From Odobenus rosmarus divergens (lineage: Eukaryota; Chordata; Mammalia; Carnivora; Odobenidae), in NCBI RefSeq assembly GCF_000321225.1, contig NW_004450329.1:1840138-1904137 (forward strand): DNA of 64,000 nucleotides. The letters run 5' to 3'. Positions 10,901 through 22,329 of the stretch are shown in pieces. The translations under genes and the position numbers were made by a program. The first letter of the stretch is position 1, and each line of letters begins with the position of its first letter. Below the pieces are notes generated by a model that had not been told where the DNA came from, made no database searches, and saw nothing but the letters and a program-made list of their open reading frames with translations.

Positions 10901-13540
10901 TTGATATATGAAAAATACTTCTTTTATCTCACCCATGCTTAAACATATATAATGCAAGCAACTATTTAAGAGTTGATCATGATAATTTTAATAATTATCA
11001 TTGTTACAGCTATAAATGTTAGTTATTGTATGGGTATAATCAATAGTATTAAAATATCAGTTGTCTATTTTGTTCTAGGGATTGTCTAAGATTTTTTCTC
11101 ATATTTCATTTTTATACATCAAAAATTATAACATATACATTATTATTTTACACTAATTTTACATGTAAAGAGAATGTAGTTTGTTTAACTTGGTTGGACA
11201 TTTAGTTATCAGTCATTTTAGATAGATCTTCCCTCTAATCTAACTGTAATATGAATTTCCCTGTAGAGTAGCAGCCATGCTTTGCATCTTTCCTGTAACA
11301 CCTACCATATACAAATAAAGCCCTTTGGATGAAGGCATATATCTGCATGACAGTCCTACTTAGCCAGACTTCACAGAGAAAACACTAAAAACCAATTTGT
11401 GGCTACTCTGTAGCCAAACTCAATTGTCTGGAGCTTGTCCTCAAATCACTGCATGCACAACTGAATGCTAAATTTAATGAAATGTCTCTAAAATAAAAAT
11501 TTAAAAATCTTATATTTTTAAGCTTTTTGGAAAAAGGAGACATTTATACTAAAAGAATGGCAAGCCCCATGGAAGATAAAGTCAATTTCCATGGCAAAGT
11601 TAAACATTAAGGTTGTTTTTCTCCTTCTATCTTGGGCAAGGTGAGGATAGATTAGAATCGAAAAGAATCAGCTATCCTTAAAAAAAAAACAACAACAACA
11701 ACAACAAAAACTCAGCTATTTCAGAATTTCTCATCAGTCAGTAACTGCAATGCACTGAGCATTCCCAGATCCACTCAGCTATGATGGTTTTCTAGGGCTC
11801 AATTCATTTCTTATTCAAAAACAACCTTGAAAACTCTCAGAGGAAGTCATAAACAGGTACCAAATCCTCCAGCTTATTTGGTGATGGGTTCTGGTTTACT
11901 TCATTCAGCCCTATTCTAAGCAACTTAATAAGTAACAATTATCTTCTATTTCAGTGCTTCTGTTTATGTTTGCACAAAATATTCCTCAACCTGTCTTACC
12001 TTTAACTCAAAAGTCATTTGCATAGCAAAAGAGTCCCATTACTGGGAATAAACACAGACCAACTGCCCCTCCTCCATGGTACTCTGTCCAGACCCTTGTT
12101 TTCTTATGGCTTACATTATGGAATGTCAGTCTTTATTCAATAAAAAGAAAAATACACTGAATGACAAAATTAGGAACTTAATTTATTTTTGTTTTTATTT
12201 TTCAAATTATATAAAAGAATGAAATCAAACAGGTTCCTCTGGCTCAGGTTTGTTCTCTGAATTCAGTCTACAGCATCTGTAAAAGGCACAGACCCCAAAA
12301 CTCCATGGGAATCCCTGGCTGGTGCTTTATGTGCTCAGAGATTTCATGGAGCTACTAAAGATCTACTTTTCTTTCTGCTGAGACCCAATTAGAGTTCACT
12401 TACATTTAAAAACTCTCTCTTATTTGTATATGATTTATGGGGTTTGAAAGCAATAGTCATTAGAACTCAACATAGTAATTAGTCTTTATTCAGGATGAGG
12501 CGGCTTTGTAAATTTTATGTTCACTTTTTATGATCCAATTGCTTTTGAATATAGATGCTTTTGACCATGGCGCTTAAAACTTTATAATATTTGGAACTAA
12601 TGTTAGCTGTGCATGTATTTGTGAACATTTAAAAAAATTGATGATGACAAGTACTGACAGTATAACTGATGCAAATCCACAGAAGTACTGGGTCACGATT
12701 TGCGACTTGTTATCAGGTTGGCTAAAATGCTGCTGAGAACCAGTACTTCTCTCTAATAGAAGCTGGTGCTCATTTCTCCATCCCCCACGGTGCCCAGTGT
12801 AGAACTTGGCAGGAGTAGGCGTTCCGTCAATGTGCAGCAGACAGAAGGGACACATGATGTTCCAGGAATGGTGTTATGAACACTGGCTTAGAGAAGAAAG
12901 ACAAACCTTTTCTCTCAAAACATGCACAGCCTAGCAAGTGACCCAGGACCATAAGAAGACTAGTATGGTACAGTGAAAACAAATTCTGGAAACACATCTG
13001 TCGGGTAAGAAAACTGGAAAATCAAGGAAGGCTTGCCAGTGGTGGTGATAAACCCTGAACTGCAGTCATAAAGAACACACAAAACTTGGTCACACAGACA
13101 AGAGGAAAAAAGGAGGAAAAAGAAGAAATAACAAGTCAAAGGTAGGGAGAAGAAAAAGAGGAGGGTGTGTGTGTCTATGGTTGGATGGAAAGCAGGTGTG
13201 CAAGTGGAGAATAAGCAGAAGATAATAAATTTGGGATATAAACCTTGTGTTCCTTAAGGAAGCCATTACCTCTATGGAGCCATTATTTCTTCAAATCATA
13301 ATTTTGCCTTTTCTAAATGTTATTTATAAAGATAATTTCAAAAGCACAGCTCTGGATGACAGCTCTGATACATTTTCTAATGATGTCATTCCGGGGACTG
13401 GGGCCAGCAGTGATTGACACAGAGCACAAATACATCCATATTATGGGGAGCTAACAAGCCTGCATTTAATAATCAGGTTTAAAAGTATCCTTAGCATCTA
13501 ATACTGTGCACACCACTTGGGAATGGTGAAGAAGGAACAT
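10901..13540. other. Repeat-poor intron stretch, no gene seen
   Basis: Mostly AT-rich unique sequence. A possible L2 end near 11210-11340 and a CAA microsatellite at 11680-11710 are the only recognisable parts. A 93-codon open frame on the minus strand (12574-12855) matches no protein I know and lacks support as a gene. Confidence 0.6.
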
Positions 13541-13557
13541 TAAAAAAAAATGTTGAG

Positions 13558-13764
13558 GGGCGCCTGGGTGGCTCAGTCAGTTAAGCGTCTGCCTTCGGCC
13601 CAGGTCATGATCCCAGGGTTTTCAGATCGAGCCCTTCATCGGGCTCCCTGCTCAGTGGGGAGCCTGCTTCTCTCTCCCCCTCTGCAGCTGCCCCTGCTTG
13701 TGCTCTTTCGTGCTCTCTCTCTCTGTCAAATAAATAAAATCTAAAAAAAACAAACAAATTTTCT
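13558..13764 (+). mobile_element. SINEC insertion with 16-bp target-site duplication
   Basis: Head 'GGGCGCCTGGGTGGCTCAGT'. The flanks AAAAAAAAATGTTGAG are identical at 13542-13557 and 13765-13780. The target was an A-run, as expected for L1 endonuclease. Confidence 0.95.
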
Positions 13765-13780
13765 AAAAAAAAATGTTGAG

Positions 13781-14465
13781 CATAGAATGATGATTCGTTA
13801 AAAAGCTTAAAGGTGAAAAAAAAGAAGCTTAAAGGTATGAAAGGTATAGCATGGCTGGATCGGCACCCACATGCCTGGGGCTTTGTGTTTTCCTGATGCC
13901 CATCAGTGCCATGCAGCCTGCCAAGTGCACAAATTACAGAGCAGTCAGTGTTGGCTTCAGGCACTCCCATAAATGAAAATATAAATGATGGTCAATTAGA
14001 GATGATTTCCTAAACCATTTTCTAAAACCATTAACAAATCGTGTAACTAGCTCATGAATAACTTCAGGCACTTTTCATAATGCAAAGTCATCAAGATATA
14101 ACCACAGGATCCTGTTTAATGGCACAAAGACAATTGCACGGAGGCCTTTCCTGACCAGTAGTTTCCTCCACCTGTTCAGAAGTGAAGGCCCTATCCAGAA
14201 TGTTGTCCCTTCTGGATCCCTTATTGTTTCTTATTCCAACATGGGCCTTAGCCATGGAGATGGTGACTTGCATCTGAGAGATGAGCTCAGAGAAGAGGTT
14301 AAAAATAAAGTTTACGGAGTGCCTATCTGATGCCACCTCTTGTAAAATCTCTTGTGTATTTATGTGAGACATTTATCTTGATGAGGGAGTAGAGTAGCAT
14401 TTAGGGATGTCTCAAGATGCAGACTTAAAGAGCCTGCTTTTGGCTCTTCCCCAAGACCCCTTCCC
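13781..14465. other. Unique intron sequence
   Basis: No repeat recognised. A 93-codon minus-strand open frame (14091-14372) has no recognised homology. Confidence 0.5.
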
Positions 14466-14523
14466 AAGATTGCTGCTCCACAAAAAAAAAAAAAAAAAAA
14501 AAAAAAAAAGATTGCTGCTCCAC
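14466..14523. mobile_element. Poly(A)-only retrotransposition trace with 16-bp target-site duplication
   Basis: AAGATTGCTGCTCCAC occurs at 14466-14481 and exactly again at 14508-14523, separated by 26 A's and nothing else. This is the layout of an L1-mediated insertion so truncated that only the tail remains. An alternative is a 16-bp duplication with independent A-run growth. Confidence 0.8.
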
Positions 14524-14559
14524 TCTTAAGAGGAACAAGCCACTTCCCTGGGTCAGAGC

Positions 14560-14700
14560 CTGTGACATGACAATTTGGAATAGTTATTATTTCTGTCACA
14601 AATGAGAAGAAGTGAAGCTCAGGGAAATTAAAAATATACCTGAAGTCTCAGTTGCAACATGAGGTTTTGAACCCAAGGCCTATAGTACTTTGTTTACATG
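14560..14700 (-). mobile_element. MIR fragment
   Basis: Reversed MIR layout: 'GAAGTGAAGCTCAGGGAAAT', 'TGAAGTCTCAGTTGCAACAT', 'GGTTTTGAACCCAAGGCC'. Confidence 0.6.
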
Positions 14701-15071
14701 CTACCATGAATTTGAGGTAGATAAGTAGCTGAGGAAGGGTCTCTGCCTCCAGATCTTAGACAGAATAGAGAGAGGAGACTAGACTAGCGCCCAGAATAGT
14801 TTATTTTTCTCCTCAACCTCTTTTGTCTGAATATCAGGTACAACAGAAATGAAATAATAATGAAGAACATCTCCCCCCCGTACCCACAACATACTAACAC
14901 ACTCACACCCTCTAACCCATGCACACTTACACATATGACATGCCCTTGCCTAACTATACAGTTTAATCTCTCAAAAAGATGTACACATTACACATGCACA
15001 GAAGAGAAAAGACAAGAAACTTTGTTCTCTACTGAGATGATGAATTTTATGTAGTAGAACTATGGGAGGAA

Positions 15072-15105
15072 AAAAAAAAGGAAGAAAGAAAGAAAAGAAA
15101 GCAAG
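15072..15105. repeat. A-rich (GAAA)n tract
   Basis: Poly-A followed by GAAA/GGAA units. Confidence 0.85.
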
Positions 15106-15174
15106 AACAAACATTAATAATAGTCCTTGGGAGGAAAAAAAGAATCAGAGGACATGTAATTAAGCCTCCACATT

Positions 15175-15340
15175 TTTGTCTATTGAATGCCTACAGAGTG
15201 CCTTTTTTTCCCCCTCGACATTGGGACTGCATAGTCAAGGATTCTGCTCTCATGGAGCTCACACTTCCCAGTGAAGACGGAAAGTAAATCTAAATTTGTA
15301 AACAAAACAAGTGCCGTGACCTAGAGGGAATGCCCCAGCT
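15175..15340 (-). mobile_element. LINE L2 3' end fragment
   Basis: Reversed L2 terminus: 'TTGAATGCCTACAGAGTGCC', 'TTCTGCTCTCATGGAGCTCA', 'CACTTCCCAGTGAAGACGG'. Confidence 0.6.
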
Positions 15341-15402
15341 TTGATGGGAGCATGTAACAGGTGGAAAGGTGGCCACCTTATTCAAGGATATCCCCCCCAT
15401 AT

Positions 15403-15515
15403 TATTTTTTTTCCAGGCTCCCCATGGGGAGCCAGATGCAGGACTCGATCCCAGGACCCCAGGACCACGACCTGAGCCGAAGGCAAACGCTCAACCCTCT
15501 GAGACACCCAGCACC
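15403..15515 (-). mobile_element. SINEC, short copy
   Basis: 'CAGGCTCCCCATGGGGAGCC', 'GACTCGATCCCAGGACCCC', 'GACCTGAGCCGAAGGCAAAC', 'GAGACACCCAGCACCCACC'. Lacks the GA-rich middle. CCCCATATT is present on both sides. Confidence 0.88.
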
Positions 15516-15519
15516 CACC

Positions 15520-15850
15520 CCATATTCTAAAATGCTTGAGCCATGCATGGACTTCCCACTGATCACCTTTTCTCCAGCACTTTCCCTGTATCAACAACAA
15601 ATTTACCTTCTTTCATCATGTCTGACAGGTTCACTTCACTGTGAAGAACCTTCCTTACATATCAACATAATTAAGTCCTAAGACTTACATTACCTAATCT
15701 TTATCTCAGTCTGTTAGCCATATCTCCCCAACCCCCTCCTGTAGTCCTATACTGCAGCCAAAAGAGGTTCACATGCTTTAAAGTATTTCCTCCACTGTTT
15801 TTACATATTGTAAGTGCTGCCAAAATATCTGCCAAATGAAGGAATGAATG
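15520..15850 (+). mobile_element. LINE L2 fragment (weak)
   Basis: Pyrimidine-rich L2-like run ending 'AAATGAAGGAATGAATGCAT'. Divergent; could be unique sequence in its first half. Confidence 0.4.
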
Positions 15851-16779
15851 CATTTCAGAAAGCCTGTGCATAAAAGAAAGCTAATATTACTTTTTCACTA
15901 CATCAAATATATTTGTTCACTTACGGAAACATTGAAAAAGACACTTGTGTGCTTTTCTTGAAAGAAAAATAAAATAACCATATTTTTGTTTTCCAACATT
16001 TAGCAAAGATCTCCAGAGCTCCCCAAGCACTTCCTCATGGTTGACAATACATTCTAGTTTAGAGAAAAGAGCTTTAAAGCGGGAAACTTTCTGACAGGAA
16101 GTTCAGTTCCCCATGTAAAAGCCGTCTATGCCAGATGCTAAGGGTTTGTATATACTGTCCCATGAGTCCGGGCTTATACTGCAAGGGTTGAGGAGTCAGT
16201 GAAGTTTCTAATGGAAAGAACATTGTAGGATATATTTTGGAAAAATTGCAGAGAAAAACTCCAGGTCTCAGGGCCTTAGGACGGCTAGGGATGGGAGTCC
16301 TGCCAACCATCTAAAGACCTATAGGCACAATCAAGCCCAGATTGGGTAAGAGAAAAGATAATTTTGAGAGGGCAGCACCAAGATCAGCAGGATTTGATGA
16401 AAGGTTGGGCGTATTAAGGCAAAGAGAAGAGCCGTGACCACAGGGTTCCTGGTCTGGTGGTGCTCTGGGCCAGCTGACCCCTCTCACATCACTTACCTAA
16501 TTCTTTGTGGCCAGCGGGACCATCTGTCAGGTCCTCCACACATTGTCCGTCCCCCTAAGAGGGTCTGCGGGCACTATTTCCTATCTCCTCCACAGGAATC
16601 CACCCACCCAACCAACCAGCCCCACCCACCCTTCCTATTTGAGGAGAACCATTTCTCCCCTAGGGAAGCCCTCTTTGTGCCCCTCCCCCAGTTTTGATAG
16701 GAGCTCTCATAATACCCTGCATTTTCTCACAGGAAACTTTTTGCAGTTTATAGTTCTATTTCTCTTAGTGTATTAACAT
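15851..16779. other. Unique intron sequence
   Basis: No gene or repeat recognised. The overlapping open frames near 16434-16776 are in C-rich sequence and show no known domain. Confidence 0.5.
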
Positions 16780-16915
16780 GTGACTCTTCCAACAGAATAC
16801 AAGATCCAGGAGGACAGAGGTCCTCTCTATTTCACTCACCTCTGTGTCTTCAGTACCTGTCAAAGGCATCTGGTATATGGTAGTTAATAAACAGTCATCT
16901 AATGAGGGAATTAAA
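16780..16915 (+). mobile_element. LINE L2 3' end
   Basis: 'CAGGAGGACAGAGGTCCTC', 'GTGTCTTCAGTACCTGTCAA', 'GGTATATGGTAGTTAATAAA' follow the L2 terminal order. Confidence 0.6.
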
Positions 16916-19734
16916 TAATAGCTTTGAACAGTACTGGCAATATGGAAAGAAGAAAAACAAGCTTTAAAATGAAACACTTAAAGTAAGTTTTAACGACTAA
17001 AATTTATGTGAGGTAATAAGGTTATAATATAAATATAAAGTTATAGATGGCAACAAACAGTAAGAAATGTGGGGACTGGAATTTTGGAAAAATCATTTGC
17101 TGGAAATAGACATCTAAGAGCCATTGACAGGGAAGATGTGTGAACTGCAACCCAATTAGATTCAGTCAGCCATGTGTAATAAGATATTGCTTTATAGTAA
17201 GTTAGGGATATTGCTCTCCAGCTCAAAGACTGGTTAAAATGTATGGGAATAAAATATGTGTTCTCTCATAAGATGCTTCATATTCCTTCAAATGACAGAA
17301 TCATTGTAGAATTCCATGACATGGTGGCCCAGTTCAAATCTTGAGCCTGTGTGCCTATCAACATGTTTTCTGAAAGGTAGGACAGAGTAATAGTTATGAT
17401 TAGCTGGTCTGCCAGGATCAGACCCCAATATCTCTCTATATTACCAGAGAGTCCCAAGGTAAACCGAATGAACTCCCAGTACCTCACTTCCTGTGTGTGC
17501 AAAATATGTATAGTCATAGCATTTACTTCATGAAATTCTGAGAATTGACACCATATCAAGTACTTTTAGAGTATCTGCAACATGATATTCATAAATGTTA
17601 GCTTATGTCATAATTATTGTTTTGATTATTATGTAATCCCTGAAGCTACTTTGCAAGAATTCCATATGGAATCAAGATAAAAGATCCATCATCATATCAT
17701 CGTACTAGTTGGCTTGGGCTTGATACTCCATGTCATCATTTTTGTTGTTTTAAAATGATGCAGCAAAGATCTCTATTAATGCAGCACCATATTTAAGAGC
17801 TCCATTTACACAATGGGGAATTGGAAAGAAGCAAGAGTGGTAGTGAGCTCTGAAACAGCCACCTGGAGAGCTGGTCTCATTACCAACTGATATCAATTGA
17901 ATGTGTACAATTTGCTGGGTAGGCAGCAGTCTCGAAGAATTCTGAAAGACCTGATCCTCATCTCAAGTTCAAATTTCTGCCTAGTGAAAGGGCAATTTCA
18001 GAACAGATGACTTCCTAGGAGAAGCAGGTTTATATAGAAAGCAACCAGTCATTCTTATTTATTTACTGTTTTGCAAACAAAACTGTATCTAAAATATCAC
18101 ATTTGCTACATACTAATTCAATTGCGGTTGGATTCTGTGCTAAACCAAAACATCACCCAAATAATTCTTCTGCTGCTTTCCCTGGGTAAGGGACTCAAAA
18201 TAGAGCAAGCTGTGAAATAAATAGGTCCATCCTATCTGCACATATTTCATTTGGATAACTCCCTTCAGTAGGGCAAGAAATGAGTTCTTTTAGCCAACAA
18301 TGAGATTTAGTCACTCAGATGCTTCAGAGCCAATACTTACCTTGGGATTGTCACACTGTAGTCCATGCTTTGTACACGCCCCCTCCCCTCATCATTATTG
18401 CTGTTTAATGAAAATTTCTGATGCCCCAATATTAGTATAAAGCCGTGTTTTCCTTCCAAAAGCCACTTAATGTCACCTATCTGGTTTTCAAAACATCATT
18501 ACAAATTTATTCCCTCACATATCTCAGTCCCACTTTGGTAAAATTTATCCACTGTTCTTTCTTACAAGAGAGGACAGGAGGTGATTTCGTGCCCTAGAGA
18601 AGTGAGGGCTTCACTCTTGTGAGAATGCTCAGGGAGGCATCAACCTAAACCCTCAGAGATAGGTTTCTTAGAAGTCAAAGGCATTATTTATTGTTTGCAA
18701 TTCATATTTGCAAAGTGTTTTGCGCTCCCTGGGGAAAGCTGGAATACAAACACTACGTACGTGTATAATTAATAACTCCAGTAGGGATTATGGTCTCTTT
18801 GGGTAAGAGTGTATTTATACATTGACACTCATGGAAGATAGTTAAACAATTTCAAAACAACCCAAGGCATACTTCCCCTGCATGTAGGGAGAATTCATTT
18901 GCAGAGCACTCAAGAGCATGGATAGAAGCTACCATGGACACAGCATGTTTCAGTCAGCCCCCATCTCAGGAGACCACAGCACTTGGGAAATGACCCCACT
19001 AGCCATACCTGAGGACTGGCAGGAAAGGCAGTGATAGTCATTATGACTAAACGTGCCAAGAATTCTCTCTGAAGAATCGTAAACCAAAACAGAAAACCAA
19101 TTCCTATTCCCAATTATTCCCGCTATAAACAGTTCACAAAACGGACACAGGTGTTTGATCTGAACATATGGATACAATAAAAACCTGCAAGGGGGTGAGC
19201 TCTCTGTGGCAGAAGCAATTTCAATTTAGAGGCCACTTTTATTTTTAGATGACATTACAATTTAAATATCTGCTCTAACTTATTAGCTTCTCACTTCTGC
19301 TACTAACACACAACTCTATCCTGTGTAGCTCTGAGCTTTACAAAGCACCTGACTAAACACCCAATGACTCCAGAATCTTGCTCACAGTTCTGCGGTAAAT
19401 AAGTTTCCTAAATCTGCTTATAAAGCCATTTTTCCCCTATACTTATCCCTTGGAAAATGCTATATTTTTTCCACTGTCTCTTCATTCTCCTTTCTACCCT
19501 CTCAGTCTTTAAATCTTTGTCTGGCTCACGATCGAACAAAGTTGAAGTTTCCTACCATGGGCTACCCACCTCCGTTTCAATTCCCCTTCCTCTCTCTGAT
19601 ATGCTCTCAATTAGGTCAGAGGAAGGAAGGAGGTGTCATTCTTCTAACTGGGAGAGTGGAAGGGTCAACGTGCTTGCCATGACATTAGAGTCTTCCTTAT
19701 TGATGCCAACATGTGTGATCTGGGGCAAGAGATG
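16916..19734. other. Repeat-poor intron stretch, no gene seen
   Basis: AT-rich unique sequence with only short open frames that lack known domains. Clusters of homeodomain-like ATTA cores occur but no definite element can be claimed. Confidence 0.55.
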
Positions 19735-20165
19735 TAATTCCTTGGTACATCTGTGCTAGGTCAGGCACATAGAAAGAATTAGGCAGCCATTCTTTACTGT
19801 GTGAGCTTTAGCAAGTCACCTAAACTCTCTGTTCCCCAAAACAAAATAAGAATATTTTTTAAAAGTTTTTATTTATTTGAGAGAGAGAGAGCATAGAGGA
19901 AGAGGGAGAAGCAGACTCCCTGCTGAGCAGAGAGCTGAATGCAGGGCTCAATCCCAGGACCCTGGGATCATGACCTGAGCTGAAGGCAAATGTTTAACCA
20001 ACTGAGCCACCCAGGCACCCAGAATAATAATATTAATATCTATTTTGCATACATGTTGTTAGATTTTGAAAAAGAAAAGAAAACAAAACAAAACAAAAAA
20101 CCTAACGTAGGTTCTAGCCTTGCACAATACATAACAGACACTAAGCAAATACTAATTTTCCAGAA
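19735..20165 (+). mobile_element. MIR interrupted by a SINEC
   Basis: MIR phrases 'GTGAGCTTTAGCAAGTCACC' and 'TAAACTCTCTGTTCCCCAAA' before 19856 and a weak MIR-like 3' continuation ('TAATAATATTAATATC', 'TTGCACAATACATAACAGA') after 20020 surround the SINEC. Confidence 0.55.
19858..20020 (-). mobile_element. SINEC insertion inside MIR
   Basis: 'TTTTTATTTATTTGAGAGAG' to 'CTGAGCCACCCAGGCACCC'. The flanks AAGAATATT and AGAATAATA suggest a short diverged target duplication. Confidence 0.93.
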
Positions 20166-20234
20166 GCTAGACACCTAGCTCCATGCCTGGGGACAGAGTG
20201 GTGCTAAATGCCATACCAGGGTTGGATTTTATGG

Positions 20235-20433
20235 GTTTTTTTTGAAGATTTTATTTATTTATTTGATATAGAGAGAGACAGCAAGAAAGGGAACACAAGC
20301 AGGGGGGAGTGGGCAGAGGGAGAAGGAAGCTTCCCGCCGAGCAGGGAGCCCGATGCGGGGCTCGATCCCAGGACCCTGGGATCATGACCTGAGCCGAAGG
20401 CAGACTCTTAACGACTGAGCCACCCAGGCACCC
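20235..20433 (-). mobile_element. SINEC insertion with 12-bp target-site duplication
   Basis: Full-length minus SINEC ending 'TGAGCCACCCAGGCACCC'. TGGATTTTATGG occurs at 20223-20234 and 20434-20445. Confidence 0.95.
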
Positions 20434-20679
20434 TGGATTTTATGGTTTTATGACTTGGACTCATTAGTACTATGTGTGGCTCTGTATGTTGCCACCCCAA
20501 ATGATGCTAACCCCTAGGCAAGCCCTCTGCATTCTAGAAGTTTGGCCAGAGGTGTCACGTGAGACCTTTCCAAGTTCTGCAGCACCCTTGACAATTTGGC
20601 AGTGTATATGTGAGGCCTTAAGAAAAATATGCATACATGTAGATTGAGCAATTAACCAGGGCAATAGTTGAGGCCCAAA

Positions 20680-21420
20680 GATTCAGTAGTAAGTAATTCA
20701 TCATAACATCAAAAGAAGTAATACATTAAAAATCAACCTAATAATTCAAACATAAGAAAAATGTGAACAAGTTATCATCTAATACAATTTATCTGCTAGT
20801 ATATAACTATAGGGAAAGATTCCACACCAAAATATTAAAGGAGAATATTTCTAACACAGTATGCATAGTCTGATCATATGTGTATTTATATAGGAATAGA
20901 TAGATAAAAATCACTTTAATTATGCTCTCTATTGTATACACTGTTATTTAATTTCCGAAATAACACTTCAGAGTAGGTATTAATTGTGAATCATTTCAAA
21001 GATATCTTGAAAGCAAGTACAACAAAGGAAGGTGTTGAGGAGATACCTGCTGGATATCTATGTGGCACCTTTAGTGCCATAGTGCACTTGAATCCATGGT
21101 TACAGTGTTACCCAGTGCTTCCTTGACATGATTTAGGGGAGCCCGCTGTCCTGTTACTTACAGATTGCGCTGTGTCAGTTCCTGCTTCCAGTGCCATTCA
21201 ACAAGAAATATCTCCTAGCAGCTTGCAGAGGCCTTCTGCTGCCTCACCTCCCCTTTACAGCCTGGATATTTAAACATGAACTACCTCTCTCTGCATGCAA
21301 CAGCTGGATAGGAAGCCTGTGCCTTAATTAGCCATTTCTCCCTGGGGATTTGCGCTCAGTAAATTCACTCTTCAGAGAAAGTACAGCTGGTGAGATGAAA
21401 CAACAGAGTCAATTGTCTAA
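20680..21420. other. Unique AT-rich intron sequence
   Basis: No repeat or gene recognised apart from a possible MIR scrap near 20930-21000. Confidence 0.45.
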
Positions 21421-21426
21421 AAATTC

Positions 21427-21470
21427 GTTTTTAAGGGAAACATCATTTGTTTTTAAGGGAAACATCATTT
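21427..21470. repeat. 22-bp perfect tandem duplication
   Basis: GTTTTTAAGGGAAACATCAT plus TT occurs at 21427-21448 and again at 21449-21470 without a mismatch. Confidence 0.97.
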
Positions 21471-21559
21471 CTGAATGTATGTGCATGTGTGGAGGGGGGC
21501 TTTCTTTGGGAAAAAATAAACAACACTAGATTTCAGGCTCTAGACTGAGAACCTCTCAA

Positions 21560-21990
21560 AGCTAAAGTATGGGTCATCAATAGTAAAGAATAGAGATTTT
21601 AAAGCAGAATATCTGGTGCAAATATTGGATCTGTGACTTTATCAGCAATTTATTTAAACCTGCTCTGGGGGCGCCTGGGTGGCTCAGTCGGTTGGGCGAC
21701 TGCCTTTGGCTCAGGTCATGATCCTGGAGTCCCGGGATCGAGTCCCGCATCGGGCTCCCCGCTCGGTGGGGAGTCTGCTTCTCCCTCTGACCTTCTTCCC
21801 TCTCATGCTCTCTCTCTACCATTCTCTCTCTCTCTCTCAATAAAATAAATAAAAAAATTAAAAAAAAAAAACCTGCTCTGCCTCAGCTCCATCATCTGTG
21901 ATTTGGGATGATACTAATAGTATCTACTGCGTAGAATGGAACTTGGTGCAGTGTCTGAAATGTAGTAAGTGCAACATAACTTTGTTCGCT
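21560..21990 (+). mobile_element. MIR split by a SINEC
   Basis: MIR left part ends 'TTTAAACCTGCTCTG'; the right part resumes 'CCTCAGCTCCATCATCTGTG' and continues to 'ATGTAGTAAGTGCAACATAA'. Joined, they read through the MIR core and 3' half. Confidence 0.8.
21668..21868 (+). mobile_element. SINEC insertion in MIR with 12-bp target-site duplication
   Basis: Head 'GGGGCGCCTGGGTGGCTCAG', CT middle and A-rich tail. AAACCTGCTCTG flanks it at 21656-21667 and 21869-21880. It has the 'GGAGTCCCGGGATCGAGTCC' variant seen also at 61723-61919. Confidence 0.97.
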
Positions 21991-22159
21991 TTAACCTCTT
22001 GGTTTTTGTGTGCAAGGCAAATAGATGGTGGGTCCCTGTTAAGCAAATACTTAACATTATACTTCTAAAGAAGCCAGTTCTCAGGCAAATAAACTATACA
22101 AACAGCTGAGGAATGACTAAGAGAAGAATGGAACCTGTATTTTTTGAAAATGGAGCAAG

Positions 22160-22320
22160 TATGGTTTTAGGTGTTCTACAAATTCTTCCTTTTTCATAAC
22201 AGAATTAAAAGAGAGAGAGAGAGTAGACATCATTATCAAAAACTATGGCATGGAAACAGTCTCCAAGAAATGAAATAGCTCTTCCAAGGTCATGGCTGTG
22301 TGGCATCAGGACTCCAGGTG
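22160..22320 (-). mobile_element. MIR fragment
   Basis: Reversed MIR: 'GAAACAGTCTCCAAGAAATG', 'CTCTTCCAAGGTCATGGCTG', 'GGCATCAGGACTCCAGG'. Confidence 0.6.
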
Positions 22321-22329
22321 TGATGTGTC

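Noticed and set aside
14091..14372. 93-codon minus frame with protein-like composition
   Set aside because: No family recognised and no evidence of promoter, splice sites in phase or conservation; cannot be told apart from chance.
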